Shown: piece after piece, positions 44,012 to 52,918 of the stretch | How positions within the stretch are numbered: the first letter of the stretch is position 1 | How the letters are laid out: each line of letters begins with the position of its first letter | Assembly (NCBI GenBank): GCA_024400395.1 | Contig: JAKSMW010000007.1 | Coordinates: forward strand, 1-64,000 | Length of the DNA: 64,000 nucleotides | Source of the DNA: Bacteroidales bacterium | GTDB lineage: Bacteria > Bacteroidota > Bacteroidia > Bacteroidales > F082 | Direction: 5' to 3' | Made by a program: the position numbers and the translations under genes | The notes under the pieces: model-generated | Told to the model about the DNA's origin: nothing | The model's database searches: none | The model's input: the letters and a program-made list of their open reading frames with translations, nothing else

Positions 44012-46507
44012 ATGGACAACCAGAAAAATCCAGAAATCATATTCAGCGACATCGTTGAGAGCGATGGCGAGTTCATCCCGTTGTTTTCGCCGGAAGATGA
44101 ACGGCGCATGAATGAAGAACAGGTGCCGGAGGAACTTCCGATAATGCCGCTCCGCAATGCGGTGCTTTTCCCCGGTGTGGTGATCCCGATTACCGTAGGC
44201 AGAAGCAAGACGATTAAACTGATAAAGGAAGCGTACAAGAGACATATAGACATAGGTGTAATAGCACAACGCGATGCGAAAATTGAAGAGCCTCAGCAAA
44301 AAGACCTTTTCGAGATTGGTACTGTCGCCCAGGTGATGAAGACATTGCAAATGCCCGACGGAAATACAACCGTGATCATTCAGGGAAAACGTCGTTTCAA
44401 ACTCGATGAACTGACGACAGCCGAACCGTATCTTATGGGCAGAGTGTCGCCATTCGGTGAAGTCAGAACCATTCCTCGTGACAGACAGTTCAAGGCTTTG
44501 ATACAGAGTATCAAGGACATGTCGGTGCAAATCATGCAGAAATCCGCCAACATGCCGTTTGAAGCCACATTCGCAATCAAGAATATCGAAAGTCCGTGGT
44601 TTATGGTGAATTTCATCGCCAGCAATATAATAGCTGACATGGAAGAACGCCAGAAATTATTGGAAATCAATAATATAACTGAATTTGCGACTGCGCTTTT
44701 GCAAATACTCACCAACGAACTTCAGATGGCTGAACTGAAACAGCAGATCCAGAGCAAGGTGAAGGTTGATATGGACAAGCAACAGCGTGAATATTTTCTT
44801 AACCAACAGCTGCGTACGATTCAGGAAGAACTCGGCGGAACACCTAATGAACAGGATGTCAAAGAGTTGACCGAAAAAGCCGCAAAGAAGAAATGGAATA
44901 AGGAGGTGTCGGATGTTTTCCATAAGGAACTTCAGAAACTTCAGCGGATCAACCCGCAGGCCGCCGATTACGGTGTCCAACACAATTATCTTGAATATCT
45001 CGTCGAACTTCCGTGGAACGAATATACAAAAGACAATTTCGACCTTGAACACGCACAGAAAGTCCTCGACAAAGACCATTTCGGACTTGACAAAATCAAG
45101 GACAGAATAATTGAGCATCTTGCCGTCCTGAAGCTTAAAAACGACATGAAAGCCCCGATTCTCTGCCTCGTCGGACCTCCAGGCGTCGGTAAGACATCTC
45201 TCGGGAAGTCAATCGCTAAAGCGTTGGGACGCAAATACATACGAATGTCTTTGGGCGGTGTCCGCGATGAATCGGAACTTCGTGGACATCGTAAGACGTA
45301 CATCGGCGCGATGCCTGGCAGGATAATCCAGAACCTGAAGAAAGCGAAATCGTCAAATCCGGTTTTCATCCTCGATGAAATCGATAAGGTCAGCAGCAAC
45401 AATATCAGCGGCGACCCGCAGGCCGCTCTGCTCGAAATCCTTGATCCTGAACAGAATAACACCTTTAATGATAACTTCATTGAACTCGATTTCGACCTCT
45501 CGAAGGTGATGTTCATCGCCACGGCGAACAATCTTCAGACAATTCATCCGGCTCTCCGCGACCGCATGGAAATCATCGACCTGAACGGTTATCTTCGTGA
45601 AGAAAAATACGAAATCGCTAAACGGCATCTCGTTCCTAAACAGTTGAAAGAGCATGGCTTGAAGGCGAAAGACGTGCAGTTCTCGGAAGAGATGATTTAC
45701 AAAATCATTGATGACTACACCCGTGAGGCAGGTGTCCGCTCGCTTGAACGTAAAATTGCGGACATCATTCGCAAAAAAGCCAAGGCGATAGTCGTTGGTG
45801 GCGAATACGACAGGAAAGTCACTGACGAGGATCTGAAAAAGGCTCTCGGCGTGCCGATGCATCACGATGAAGACGAAGTGAAGCATTCGATGCCGGGCGT
45901 CGCTATTGGTTTGGCCTGGACTCCTGTCGGCGGAGAAATCCTGTCGATAGAAGTGAGTTTGAGCCGTGGACGCGGAATGCTGAACATGACCGGAAATCTC
46001 GGCGATGTGATGAAAGAATCGGCGACGATTGCATACGAGTTTATAAAATCACATGCCAACCAATTGAATGTCAATCCCATTGTGTTTGAAGAATGGAATG
46101 TCCACATTCACGTTCCTGAAGGCGCAACGCCGAAAGACGGCCCATCCGCTGGCATAACGATGCTCACGGCTCTGACATCCGCCTTCACTCAACGCCGTGT
46201 CAAAGACATGCTTGCGATGACTGGTGAAATCACGTTGAGAGGAAGGATCCTGCCAGTCGGCGGAATCCAGGAAAAGATGCTCGCCGCAAAACGAAACAAC
46301 GTCACTGATGTCATTTTGTCACGTGACAACGAGCCTGACTTCATGGACATCAAGCAGGAATACGTCGAAGGACTTCACTTCCATTTCGTTGAAAACATGA
46401 TGGAGGTACTTGACCTTGCGCTTGAAAAAGAACAAGATGTCAATACGTTGGATTACAACAAGTTCCTTGTCGATTCGCACAAGAAGGTGACTGGATTTAA
46501 GGCGTAG
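44012..46507 (+). CDS. lon: ATP-dependent protease Lon
   Basis: An 831-residue cytoplasmic AAA+ serine protease that degrades damaged and regulatory proteins, including antitoxins. N-terminal substrate domain (LPIMPLRNAVLFPGVVIPI), AAA+ module with Walker A GPPGVGKTS and Walker B FILDEIDK, and the protease domain with the catalytic Ser in PKDGPSAGITM and the Lys in GGIQEKMLAAKR. Bacteroidota Lon proteins have this length. Its last 11 bases overlap the end of a convergent toxin gene, and the toxin's antitoxin is a likely Lon substrate. No clear promoter box precedes it. Confidence 0.96.
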   Translation: MDNQKNPEIIFSDIVESDGEFIPLFSPEDERRMNEEQVPEELPIMPLRNAVLFPGVVIPITVGRSKTIKLIKEAYKRHIDIGVIAQRDAKIEEPQQKDLFEIGTVAQVMKTLQMPDGNTTVIIQGKRRFKLDELTTAEPYLMGRVSPFGEVRTIPRDRQFKALIQSIKDMSVQIMQKSANMPFEATFAIKNIESPWFMVNFIASNIIADMEERQKLLEINNITEFATALLQILTNELQMAELKQQIQSKVKVDMDKQQREYFLNQQLRTIQEELGGTPNEQDVKELTEKAAKKKWNKEVSDVFHKELQKLQRINPQAADYGVQHNYLEYLVELPWNEYTKDNFDLEHAQKVLDKDHFGLDKIKDRIIEHLAVLKLKNDMKAPILCLVGPPGVGKTSLGKSIAKALGRKYIRMSLGGVRDESELRGHRKTYIGAMPGRIIQNLKKAKSSNPVFILDEIDKVSSNNISGDPQAALLEILDPEQNNTFNDNFIELDFDLSKVMFIATANNLQTIHPALRDRMEIIDLNGYLREEKYEIAKRHLVPKQLKEHGLKAKDVQFSEEMIYKIIDDYTREAGVRSLERKIADIIRKKAKAIVVGGEYDRKVTDEDLKKALGVPMHHDEDEVKHSMPGVAIGLAWTPVGGEILSIEVSLSRGRGMLNMTGNLGDVMKESATIAYEFIKSHANQLNVNPIVFEEWNVHIHVPEGATPKDGPSAGITMLTALTSAFTQRRVKDMLAMTGEITLRGRILPVGGIQEKMLAAKRNNVTDVILSRDNEPDFMDIKQEYVEGLHFHFVENMMEVLDLALEKEQDVNTLDYNKFLVDSHKKVTGFKA

Positions 46508-46823
46508 AATCTGATTTTTCAGTGACCAACGATGAAGGGATTATGTCAAGTATCAGGACAAAATCCTTATATGTGACAAAGAACACCGTCAGTTTTCCTT
46601 TTTTAACAAGCAGACGTTTTGTGTCAGGATATTTCACACACTGCGCTTTCCATTGCAATTTGGAAATGATGTCTGCGTAATAAGAAAGGGTCAGTATTTC
46701 ATCAATAAGAGAATTGACATATTGGATGCTGGATTCGACTGTGTTTATTGACGCTATGTAAGAAGCTATGCTTTCTATTTGGTCGTAAACTTTTTTGGTG
46801 AATCTAACTTTGTATGTTTTCAT
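46497..46823 (-). CDS. RelE/ParE family toxin
   Basis: A 108-residue basic protein with the ParE/RelE pattern: KVRFTKKVYDQIESIASYI at the start, central CVKYPDTKRLLVKKGKLTVFF, and the end YKDFVLILDIIPS. This family inhibits gyrase or cleaves mRNA on ribosomes. I chose ATG 46823 (MKTYKVRF), which overlaps the 3' end of the upstream antitoxin gene by 20 bases. The stop lies inside the lon coding end on the other strand, an 11-base convergent overlap. Confidence 0.75.
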   Translation of the reverse strand: MKTYKVRFTKKVYDQIESIASYIASINTVESSIQYVNSLIDEILTLSYYADIISKLQWKAQCVKYPDTKRLLVKKGKLTVFFVTYKDFVLILDIIPSSLVTEKSDSTP

Positions 46824-46968
46824 AATGCTTGGCCACACTTTCCAACAACTTCGCTCTGTATTCTTCAGGGCTTACACTATTTCTTAATTCCTTCTCAAGC
46901 ACCGGGTTCTGAAAATTCTTGCTGTTTTCAAAAAGGTTTCTTTTTTTGATTATTAGCTCTCTATTCAT
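46804..46968 (-). CDS. Putative antitoxin, 54 aa
   Basis: ATG at 46968 to TAG at 46806-46804 encodes a small charged protein (MNRELIIKKRNLFENSKNF at the start, ending KHYENIQS). It precedes and overlaps the toxin gene by 20 bases, the usual type II toxin-antitoxin arrangement. A complete promoter (46993-47022) lies just upstream. No DNA-binding fold is obvious in this short sequence, so identification rests on position, size and overlap. Confidence 0.6.
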   Translation of the reverse strand: MNRELIIKKRNLFENSKNFQNPVLEKELRNSVSPEEYRAKLLESVAKHYENIQS

Positions 46969-46992
46969 ATCTTTTTCTGTCTAAAATTTTTG

Positions 46993-47022
46993 CAAAAATA
47001 CCACAAATTTTTAAAAGGTCAA
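46993..47022 (-). promoter_or_regulatory. Promoter of toxin-antitoxin operon
   Basis: Minus-strand TATTTTTG at 47000-46993 and TTG at 47022-47020, spacer 19. The transcript would start ~20 bases before the antitoxin ATG. Confidence 0.6.
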
Positions 47023-47117
47023 GAAAATGTTAGAAAAAATACAGATATTGAAGTGAAACTAAAAGTTTGGAAAAAATATTTGGGATATCTGTTGTTGACA
47101 AAACAAAATAGTTGTTG

Positions 47118-47672
47118 TCAATCTTGTAAATCCTTTGTGAATATTATTTTCTCTGATGTATAAATCTCTCCGGCTGTGGTCTGGATGACAGCTTCTATTG
47201 TCAGATTCGGAAAGTCTTTTGCAAGAAATTCAAGTTTTTCCATGATTTCGTCGAGTTTGTAACGTCGTGCGTGCGCGCCGCGGTACTTGCCGTTTGGCAT
47301 GAAATCGCTTTCAATTTCATCGTATTCAAGGCGGAAAAAATCGGTGCCGTCATCGAAAGGTTCTGACATCTTGAAAAACGGCTCTTCGAAAGAGATGTCA
47401 TAACTTTTTGAATATCTGAAATTTACATCAAGGACGTAAAAAGGCCACTCTTTTAACAAAGGTCTTGCCGCCATTTTCAGTTGGACTTTGTAAGATGCGA
47501 CATCGGCAAGGTCGTCAATTACTTTCATCGGGAAATGCGGGACGTTGGTGGCATTGCTTCTCATGAAACTTAAAAGTTTGTCGCGGTCGTTCAGCGGAAC
47601 GATTTTCGTCCTGTCGCCGAAGTCGTTGATTACCAATATCCCTCTGTCTGAAAAAATCTCTTTTATGCGCAT
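47118..47672 (-). CDS. Hypothetical protein, 184 aa
   Basis: A soluble acidic protein with no signal peptide once the start is placed correctly. The -7 box TATTTTTG at 47695-47688 lies inside the longer open frame (to 47714), so the ATG at 47672 (MRIKEIFSDRG) is preferred. Conserved-looking segments are GDRTKIVPLNDRDKLLSF, WPFYVLDVNFRYSKSYD and YRGAHARRYKLDEI. I know no family; it may be Bacteroidales-specific. Confidence 0.6.
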   Translation of the reverse strand: MRIKEIFSDRGILVINDFGDRTKIVPLNDRDKLLSFMRSNATNVPHFPMKVIDDLADVASYKVQLKMAARPLLKEWPFYVLDVNFRYSKSYDISFEEPFFKMSEPFDDGTDFFRLEYDEIESDFMPNGKYRGAHARRYKLDEIMEKLEFLAKDFPNLTIEAVIQTTAGEIYTSEKIIFTKDLQD

Positions 47673-47687
47673 CTGAAAATTTTTCTG

Positions 47688-47695
47688 CAAAAATA
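47688..47695 (-). promoter_or_regulatory. -7 box of the 184-aa gene
   Basis: Minus-strand TATTTTTG, 16 bases upstream of the chosen ATG. Confidence 0.45.
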
Positions 47696-47749
47696 TGCAA
47701 ATTCCATGTAACATTTTATCAAAAATCTTACTATGTCAGTGAAAATAAC

Positions 47750-47757
47750 TAATTTTG
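47750..47757 (+). promoter_or_regulatory. -7 box of peptide-binding lipoprotein gene
   Basis: TAATTTTG, 14 bases before the ATG at 47771; the leader would be only a few bases long. Confidence 0.35.
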
Positions 47758-47770
47758 CAAAAAATATTAA

Positions 47771-49378
47771 ATGAAAAAACTGACTTACATATTGATAATG
47801 CTGCTTTTGTGCTCTTGTACACGGCATGAAAATGAAAACTCAAACGTTAAGATTTTCAGGTACAATGAAGCGGCCGGCTTGCTTACTTTGGATCCGATTT
47901 ATGCGAAGGATCAGCCGCATATATGGGTTTGTAACCAATTGTATAACAGCCTTGTAGCTTTTGATGACGAGATGAAAATCGTTCCGTCGGCTGCGAAAAG
48001 ATGGCAAATTTCCGAAGATGGAAAGACTTACACCTTTGTCTTAAGAGATGACATTTTTTTCCACGATGACAGTTGTTTCGGTGGGAAAGTCAGAAAAATG
48101 GTGGCGAGTGATGTTGAATATTCGTTTAACAGGTTGGTTGACAGGAAGTTGAACTCTCCAGGAACCTGGATATTCTCATCTGTTAAAAAAGATGAAAACG
48201 GCTATGCTTTCAGAGCCATCAATGATTCTGTGTTTCAGATTGAACTTGAAAATCGTTTTCCGGCTTTTCTTGGAATCATGTCGATGACATACTTGTCCGT
48301 TGTCCCGCACGAAGCCGTTGAGTTTTATGGTGACGATTTTGGCAGACATCCGGTCGGAACCGGGCCGTTCAAGTTCCAATATTGGAAAGACGGCGTCCGC
48401 CTCGTATTTAGAAAAAATCCCAATTATTTTGAAATAATAGACGGAAAAAGACTTCCATATATTGATGCTGTGTCAATAGGTTTTCTTGTTGACAAACAGG
48501 TCGCTTTTATGGAGTTTGTCCAAGGTAAAACTGACTTCATGTCGGGAATTGACTCCCGTTACAAAGATGAGTTGCTGACCCGTGACGGGCATTTGAGAAG
48601 CAAATATAAAGATGATTTTTATCTTATCAGAGAGCCATATCTTAATACTGAATATTTGTCATTTTATATTGATACACAAGAAGAAAAAGAAAATAAAGAA
48701 CGTGCTGTCGCATTACGTAGGGCGGTGAATTACTCCATTGACAGGGAGAAAATGTTGCAATACATGAGAAACGGAACAGGTACGCCCGGCAATGGCGGAA
48801 TCATACCGAAAGGTCTGCCTGGTTATGATTCAATCGGGTCGGTAGGGTATGCATATAATCAACAAAAATCTTTTGAAATTATTGAAAAATATAATTTAAA
48901 CGGCGAAGAAATTAAATTATATACTACGAAAGAGTATATGGATCTGGCGAAATTCGTGCAATCTTCGGTTTCGGATGTCGGTCTTGTCTGCAAAGTGGAG
49001 GAGATGATGCCTGCGGCACTGCGCGAAAAAAGGGCAAAATGTTCGCTGCCGTTTTTCCGTTCATCATGGGTGGCTGACTATCCTGATGCCGAAAACTACC
49101 TTTCGTTGTTCACAACCGCCAACTTCGCTCCAGACGGGCCGAACTACACGCATTATTCAAGCAAAACATTCGATAGCCTATATGACGTTGCAAATTCAAC
49201 TAATGATTTGAGTGATAGGGCGTTGATTTATCATAAAATGGATTCCCTGATGATGGCGGAATCGCCTGTGGTGATATTGTTTTATGACGAGGTTTTGCGT
49301 TTCGTGAACAGACGTGTGACAAATTTCAAAGGGAACGCGAGTAATTTGTTGAATCTTAAAACGTTGGAAATCAATTAG
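47771..49378 (+). CDS. ABC transporter substrate-binding lipoprotein (SBP_bac_5, oligopeptide type)
   Basis: A 535-residue lipoprotein; the signal peptide ends in the lipobox LLCSC (Cys16). The mature part follows the DppA/OppA family: TLDPIYAKDQPHIWVCNQLYN, then WQISEDGKTYTFVLRDDIFFHD, DVEYSFNRLVD, PVGTGPFKFQYW and ALRRAVNYSIDREKM. It should bind a di- or oligopeptide, or nickel, for an ABC importer, but no permease or ATPase genes are adjacent. Orphan binding proteins of this type are usual in Bacteroidales. Confidence 0.85.
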   Translation: MKKLTYILIMLLLCSCTRHENENSNVKIFRYNEAAGLLTLDPIYAKDQPHIWVCNQLYNSLVAFDDEMKIVPSAAKRWQISEDGKTYTFVLRDDIFFHDDSCFGGKVRKMVASDVEYSFNRLVDRKLNSPGTWIFSSVKKDENGYAFRAINDSVFQIELENRFPAFLGIMSMTYLSVVPHEAVEFYGDDFGRHPVGTGPFKFQYWKDGVRLVFRKNPNYFEIIDGKRLPYIDAVSIGFLVDKQVAFMEFVQGKTDFMSGIDSRYKDELLTRDGHLRSKYKDDFYLIREPYLNTEYLSFYIDTQEEKENKERAVALRRAVNYSIDREKMLQYMRNGTGTPGNGGIIPKGLPGYDSIGSVGYAYNQQKSFEIIEKYNLNGEEIKLYTTKEYMDLAKFVQSSVSDVGLVCKVEEMMPAALREKRAKCSLPFFRSSWVADYPDAENYLSLFTTANFAPDGPNYTHYSSKTFDSLYDVANSTNDLSDRALIYHKMDSLMMAESPVVILFYDEVLRFVNRRVTNFKGNASNLLNLKTLEIN

Positions 49379-49478
49379 ATGTATTGTGATTGAATTGCTA
49401 TTCCAATGGTTATTAAACAAATTGAAACTTGAATGAAAAAATTTTAAAAAACAGTGAAATTTGTGTCTTAAAAATATG

Positions 49479-49486
49479 TATTTTTG
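49479..49486 (+). promoter_or_regulatory. -7 box of thrS operon
   Basis: TATTTTTG. It overlaps a possible TTG start at 49484, so translation must begin later, at ATG 49514. Confidence 0.55.
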
Positions 49487-49513
49487 CAAAGTTTTTCTGA
49501 AAATAATTGTATC

Positions 49514-51457
49514 ATGATAAATATAAAATTTCCTGACGGTTCTGTCAGACAGTTTGAAGCAGGCGTAACGCCGATGGACATCGCTAAAAGCATCAGCGAA
49601 GGCTTGGCTCGTAATGTGTTGTCAGCAAAGGTTAACGGAAAGATGTGGGACGCACTTCGTCCAGTCAACGAAGATGCTGAAGTTCAGCTTTTTACGTGGA
49701 ATGATCCTGAAGGCAAGGCTACGATGTGGCACTCTTCAGCTCATCTTATGGCGGAAGCGATTGAGAGTCTTTACAAAGGCGTGAAGTTCGGCATCGGACC
49801 GGCAATAGAAAACGGTTTCTATTATGATATCGATCCTGGTGACATCACCCTGACAGAGGAAGACCTCGTGAAAATCGAGAATAAGATGATGGAACTTGCT
49901 AAGGAAAAACAGGTTTTTGAGCGCATTGATGTTTGCAAGGCAGACGCTCTCAAGCATTTCCAGGATAAGGGTGATGAATATAAGGTTGAACTTATCAGCG
50001 AACTCGAAGATGGTACGATTACATACTACAAGAGTGGTGCGTTCACTGACCTCTGCCGCGGACCGCATATTCTGGATACGTCGTGCATCAAAGCCGTGAA
50101 ACTCACATCAATCGCCGGCGCATATTGGCGTGGCGACGAGACACGCAAACAGCTGACGCGTATCTATGGCATCACATTCCCGAAGAAGAAAGACCTTGAG
50201 GAATACCTCGTTCTCCTTGAAGAAGCCAAGAAACGTGACCACCGCAAACTCGGCCGTGAACTCGAACTCTTCATGTTCACCGATATGGTCGGCAAAGGCC
50301 TTCCGATGTGGCTTCCAAGAGGAACAGCTTTGCGTCTCCGCCTTCAGGAATATCTCACAAAGATTCAGAAACATTATGGTTATGAGCAGGTTATGACCCC
50401 TCATATCGGAAATAAGAATTTGTATGTGACTTCAGGTCACTGGGATCATTACGGCAAAGACAGCTTCCAGCCTATCACTACGCCGGAAGAAGGTGAGATT
50501 TATTTGCTGAAGCCGATGAACTGCCCTCATCACTGCATGATTTATAAATGGCAGCCTCGTTCTTACAAAGACCTTCCGCTCCGTTTGGCTGAGTTCGGAA
50601 CAGTATATCGTTACGAACAGAGCGGCGAACTTCATGGTCTGACGCGTGTACGTTCGTTCACACAGGACGACGCTCACATCTTCTGCCGTCCGGATCAGGT
50701 GAAGGAAGAGTTCATCCGCGTGATGAACATCATCGAAATCATCTTCAAGGCGTTGAAGTTCGAAAACTTTGAAGCTCAGATTTCTTTGCGTGACCCAGCA
50801 AATACAACAAAATACGTCGGAACGGACGAGAATTGGGAAAGAGCGGAACAGGCTATCAGAGAGGCCTGTGCGGAAAAGGGAATGAAAGCTACAGAAGAAC
50901 TCGGTGAAGCTGCATTCTACGGTCCGAAACTCGATTTCATGGTGAAAGACGCCCTCGGTCGCAGATGGCAGCTCGGCACCATCCAGGTTGACTATAACCT
51001 TCCTGAACGTTTCGATCTCACATATATCGGCTCGGATAACGAGAAACATCGTCCGGTCATGATTCACCGCGCTCCGTTCGGTTCGATGGAACGCTTCGTG
51101 GCGGTGTTGCTTGAACACTGTGCCGGAGACTTCCCGCTGTGGCTCGCTCCGGATCAGGCTATCATTCTGCCTATCAGTGAGAAGTATCAGGAATACGCCG
51201 AGAATGTTTACGCTACACTCAAGAATTCTGAAGTCAGGGTTTTGCTTGACGACAGAAGCGAGAAGATCGGCCGCAAGATCCGTGATGCCGAATTGAAAAA
51301 GATACCTTATATGCTCATCGTTGGCGAGAAGGAAGAGGGCGAAGGCCTTGTGTCGGTGCGTAAGCGCGGCACAGGCGACCTCGGCTCGATGCCTGTCAAC
51401 GACTTTGTTAAACTTGTCAATGACCAAGTCATCGATGAACAGAAAGTGGAATACTAA
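49514..51457 (+). CDS. thrS: Threonyl-tRNA synthetase
   Basis: A 647-residue class II synthetase. Domains: TGS ([20 protein letters not shown]), editing domain with [10 protein letters not shown] and the CRGPHI region, class II core with motif 1 around [12 protein letters not shown], motif 2 [18 protein letters not shown], zinc ligands in [10 protein letters not shown], and motif 3 [11 protein letters not shown], then the anticodon-binding domain ([21 protein letters not shown]). First gene of the classic thrS-infC-rpmI-rplT operon. Start at 49514 is set by the promoter position. Confidence 0.97.
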   Translation: MINIKFPDGSVRQFEAGVTPMDIAKSISEGLARNVLSAKVNGKMWDALRPVNEDAEVQLFTWNDPEGKATMWHSSAHLMAEAIESLYKGVKFGIGPAIENGFYYDIDPGDITLTEEDLVKIENKMMELAKEKQVFERIDVCKADALKHFQDKGDEYKVELISELEDGTITYYKSGAFTDLCRGPHILDTSCIKAVKLTSIAGAYWRGDETRKQLTRIYGITFPKKKDLEEYLVLLEEAKKRDHRKLGRELELFMFTDMVGKGLPMWLPRGTALRLRLQEYLTKIQKHYGYEQVMTPHIGNKNLYVTSGHWDHYGKDSFQPITTPEEGEIYLLKPMNCPHHCMIYKWQPRSYKDLPLRLAEFGTVYRYEQSGELHGLTRVRSFTQDDAHIFCRPDQVKEEFIRVMNIIEIIFKALKFENFEAQISLRDPANTTKYVGTDENWERAEQAIREACAEKGMKATEELGEAAFYGPKLDFMVKDALGRRWQLGTIQVDYNLPERFDLTYIGSDNEKHRPVMIHRAPFGSMERFVAVLLEHCAGDFPLWLAPDQAIILPISEKYQEYAENVYATLKNSEVRVLLDDRSEKIGRKIRDAELKKIPYMLIVGEKEEGEGLVSVRKRGTGDLGSMPVNDFVKLVNDQVIDEQKVEY

Positions 51458-51473
51458 CATATTGTTAAATTAA

Positions 51474-51493
51474 CATAGGAGACTAAAACTATA
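51474..51493 (+). promoter_or_regulatory. Ribosome binding site with AUA start codon of infC
   Basis: AGGAG at 51477-51481 lies nine bases before the in-frame ATA at 51491. A frame stop (TAG, 51476-51478) rules out any earlier start. A clear Shine-Dalgarno sequence is unusual in this phylum. Confidence 0.6.
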
Positions 51494-52069
51494 GCACTTC
51501 CAGTAAACAAAGGAGGCAACAATAACAGCAGCAATAACAGCAGACCTCCGAAGAAGCAACAGAATGATGATCCTCACCGCATTAACAATAGGATCACCGC
51601 ACCGATGGTCAGAGTGGTCGGCGACGCTGGCGACAACGAGATTCACTCGATACGCGAGGCTATCAGAATGGCCGAAGACGCAGGTCTTGACTTGGTCGAA
51701 ATTTCACCAAGTGCAAATCCGCCTGTCTGTAAAATTATGGATTACAAGAAGTTCCTTTTTGATCAGAAAAAGAAACAGAAGGAAATAAAGGCTAAGGCTA
51801 CGAAGGTGGTTATCAAAGAGATACGCCTCGGACCTCAGACTGATGACCATGATTTTGAGTTCAAGTTGAATCACGCAAAGAGATTCCTTGAGGAAGGTGC
51901 TAAAGTTAAGGTTGACGTGTTTTTCCATGGCCGTTCAATTGCCTATAAGGATCAGGGTGAATTGATTCTCCTCAAGTTCGCACAGGCACTTGAAGATGTC
52001 GGTAAAGTTGAGGCACTGCCCAAACTCGAAGGGAAACGCATGTTGATGATGATAGCTCCTAAAAAGTAA
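51491..52069 (+). CDS. infC: Translation initiation factor IF-3 (AUA start)
   Basis: About 192 residues. IF-3 prevents subunit joining and checks start-codon choice. Recognised from [58 protein letters not shown] and the C-terminal [13 protein letters not shown]. The ATG at 51605 is too late: it would delete the conserved [10 protein letters not shown] segment. The frame is open back to a TAG at 51476, and between them there is no ATG, GTG or TTG. The ATA at 51491 has an ideal Shine-Dalgarno AGGAG upstream. A near-cognate start is known for infC elsewhere (AUU in E. coli) and allows IF-3 to repress itself. The N-terminal linker is rich in Asn and Ser (NNNSSNNS). Confidence 0.9.
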   Translation: MALPVNKGGNNNSSNNSRPPKKQQNDDPHRINNRITAPMVRVVGDAGDNEIHSIREAIRMAEDAGLDLVEISPSANPPVCKIMDYKKFLFDQKKKQKEIKAKATKVVIKEIRLGPQTDDHDFEFKLNHAKRFLEEGAKVKVDVFFHGRSIAYKDQGELILLKFAQALEDVGKVEALPKLEGKRMLMMIAPKK

Positions 52070-52107
52070 GATTGACACTCATTTGTAACTTTTAAAATAT
52101 TTTTACA

Positions 52108-52302
52108 ATGCCAAAAATGAAAACAAAATCCGCTGCCAAGAAACGCTTCAGAGTTACAGGCACCGGCTTAATCAAGAGAAAGCATGCTTACCACAGCCAC
52201 ATTCTGACAAAGAAGACGAACAAACGCAAACGCGCTTTGGGACATCAGACAATTGTCGATCAAGCTAATATGGGAGCCGTCAGAGAAATGCTTCTCATGT
52301 AA
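52108..52302 (+). CDS. rpmI: 50S ribosomal protein L35
   Basis: A 64-residue basic protein with the family pattern [18 protein letters not shown] and [16 protein letters not shown]. It lies 38 bases after infC in the operon. Confidence 0.97.
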   Translation: MPKMKTKSAAKKRFRVTGTGLIKRKHAYHSHILTKKTNKRKRALGHQTIVDQANMGAVREMLLM

Positions 52303-52322
52303 TCAACAAAATTGTTAAACTT

Positions 52323-52363
52323 GTCAGAGCGGAAAAGATCCCGGACGCGCGGGGCGCTTTGAC
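52323..52363 (+). promoter_or_regulatory. Stem-loop between rpmI and rplT
   Basis: GTCAGAGCG (52323-52331) pairs with CGCTTTGAC (52355-52363) with one G-U, and inner CCCG pairs with CGGG. It lies 18 bases before the rplT ATG with no U-tract, so it could be an L20 autoregulatory site. Confidence 0.45.
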
Positions 52364-52381
52364 GGATAAAAATTAATTACT

Positions 52382-52726
52382 ATGCCAAGATCAGTTAATG
52401 CAGTCGCTTCAAGAGCAAGACGCAAAAAAGTATTAAAACAGACGAAAGGACAGTTCAGCGCACGTAAGAACGTCTGGACAGTGGCCAAGAACTCCTACGA
52501 AAAGGGTCTGACCTACGCCTATCGTGACAGAAAGGCCAAGAAACGTGATTTCAGAAGCCTTTGGATCGTTCGTATCAATGCCGCAGCACATGAATACGGC
52601 ATGACGTACAGCACATTCATGGGTAAGATTCATGCAGCCAACATCGACCTCAACCGCAAGGTTCTCGCCGACCTGGCTCTTAACAACCCGGAAGCTTTCA
52701 AAGCTATTGTTGAAAAAATAAAATAA
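52382..52726 (+). CDS. rplT: 50S ribosomal protein L20
   Basis: A 114-residue rRNA-binding assembly protein: [40 protein letters not shown] and [17 protein letters not shown]. Last gene of the thrS operon, followed by a strong terminator. L20 represses this operon in other bacteria by binding an mRNA structure. Confidence 0.97.
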   Translation: MPRSVNAVASRARRKKVLKQTKGQFSARKNVWTVAKNSYEKGLTYAYRDRKAKKRDFRSLWIVRINAAAHEYGMTYSTFMGKIHAANIDLNRKVLADLALNNPEAFKAIVEKIK

Positions 52727-52752
52727 TGTTTTCAAAAATGAGTGTAAAGAAG

Positions 52753-52778
52753 AGCCGCTGTGAAGCGGCTTTTTTTTA
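52753..52778 (+). terminator. Terminator of thrS-infC-rpmI-rplT operon
   Basis: AGCCGCT and AAGCGGCT around GTG, then eight or more T. Confidence 0.92.
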
Positions 52779-52874
52779 TGTAAAAATTTTTTAAAATGAT
52801 GTAACATTCGCTATTGAAAATGTACTATTGATATGAAAAAAGTCGTGAAAGCATAGATATGTAATAATTATGAG

Positions 52875-52882
52875 TATCTTTG
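52875..52882 (+). promoter_or_regulatory. -7 box of sigma-like gene
   Basis: TATCTTTG, 44 bases before the ATG at 52919. Confidence 0.5.
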
Positions 52883-52918
52883 CACGGCATTTAGTGTATG
52901 ACATTAATTTTTTTTTGT

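Noticed and set aside
50432..51460. 342-codon frame antisense to thrS
   Set aside because: thrS is certain and fills the region; the antisense frame is a by-product of its codon use.
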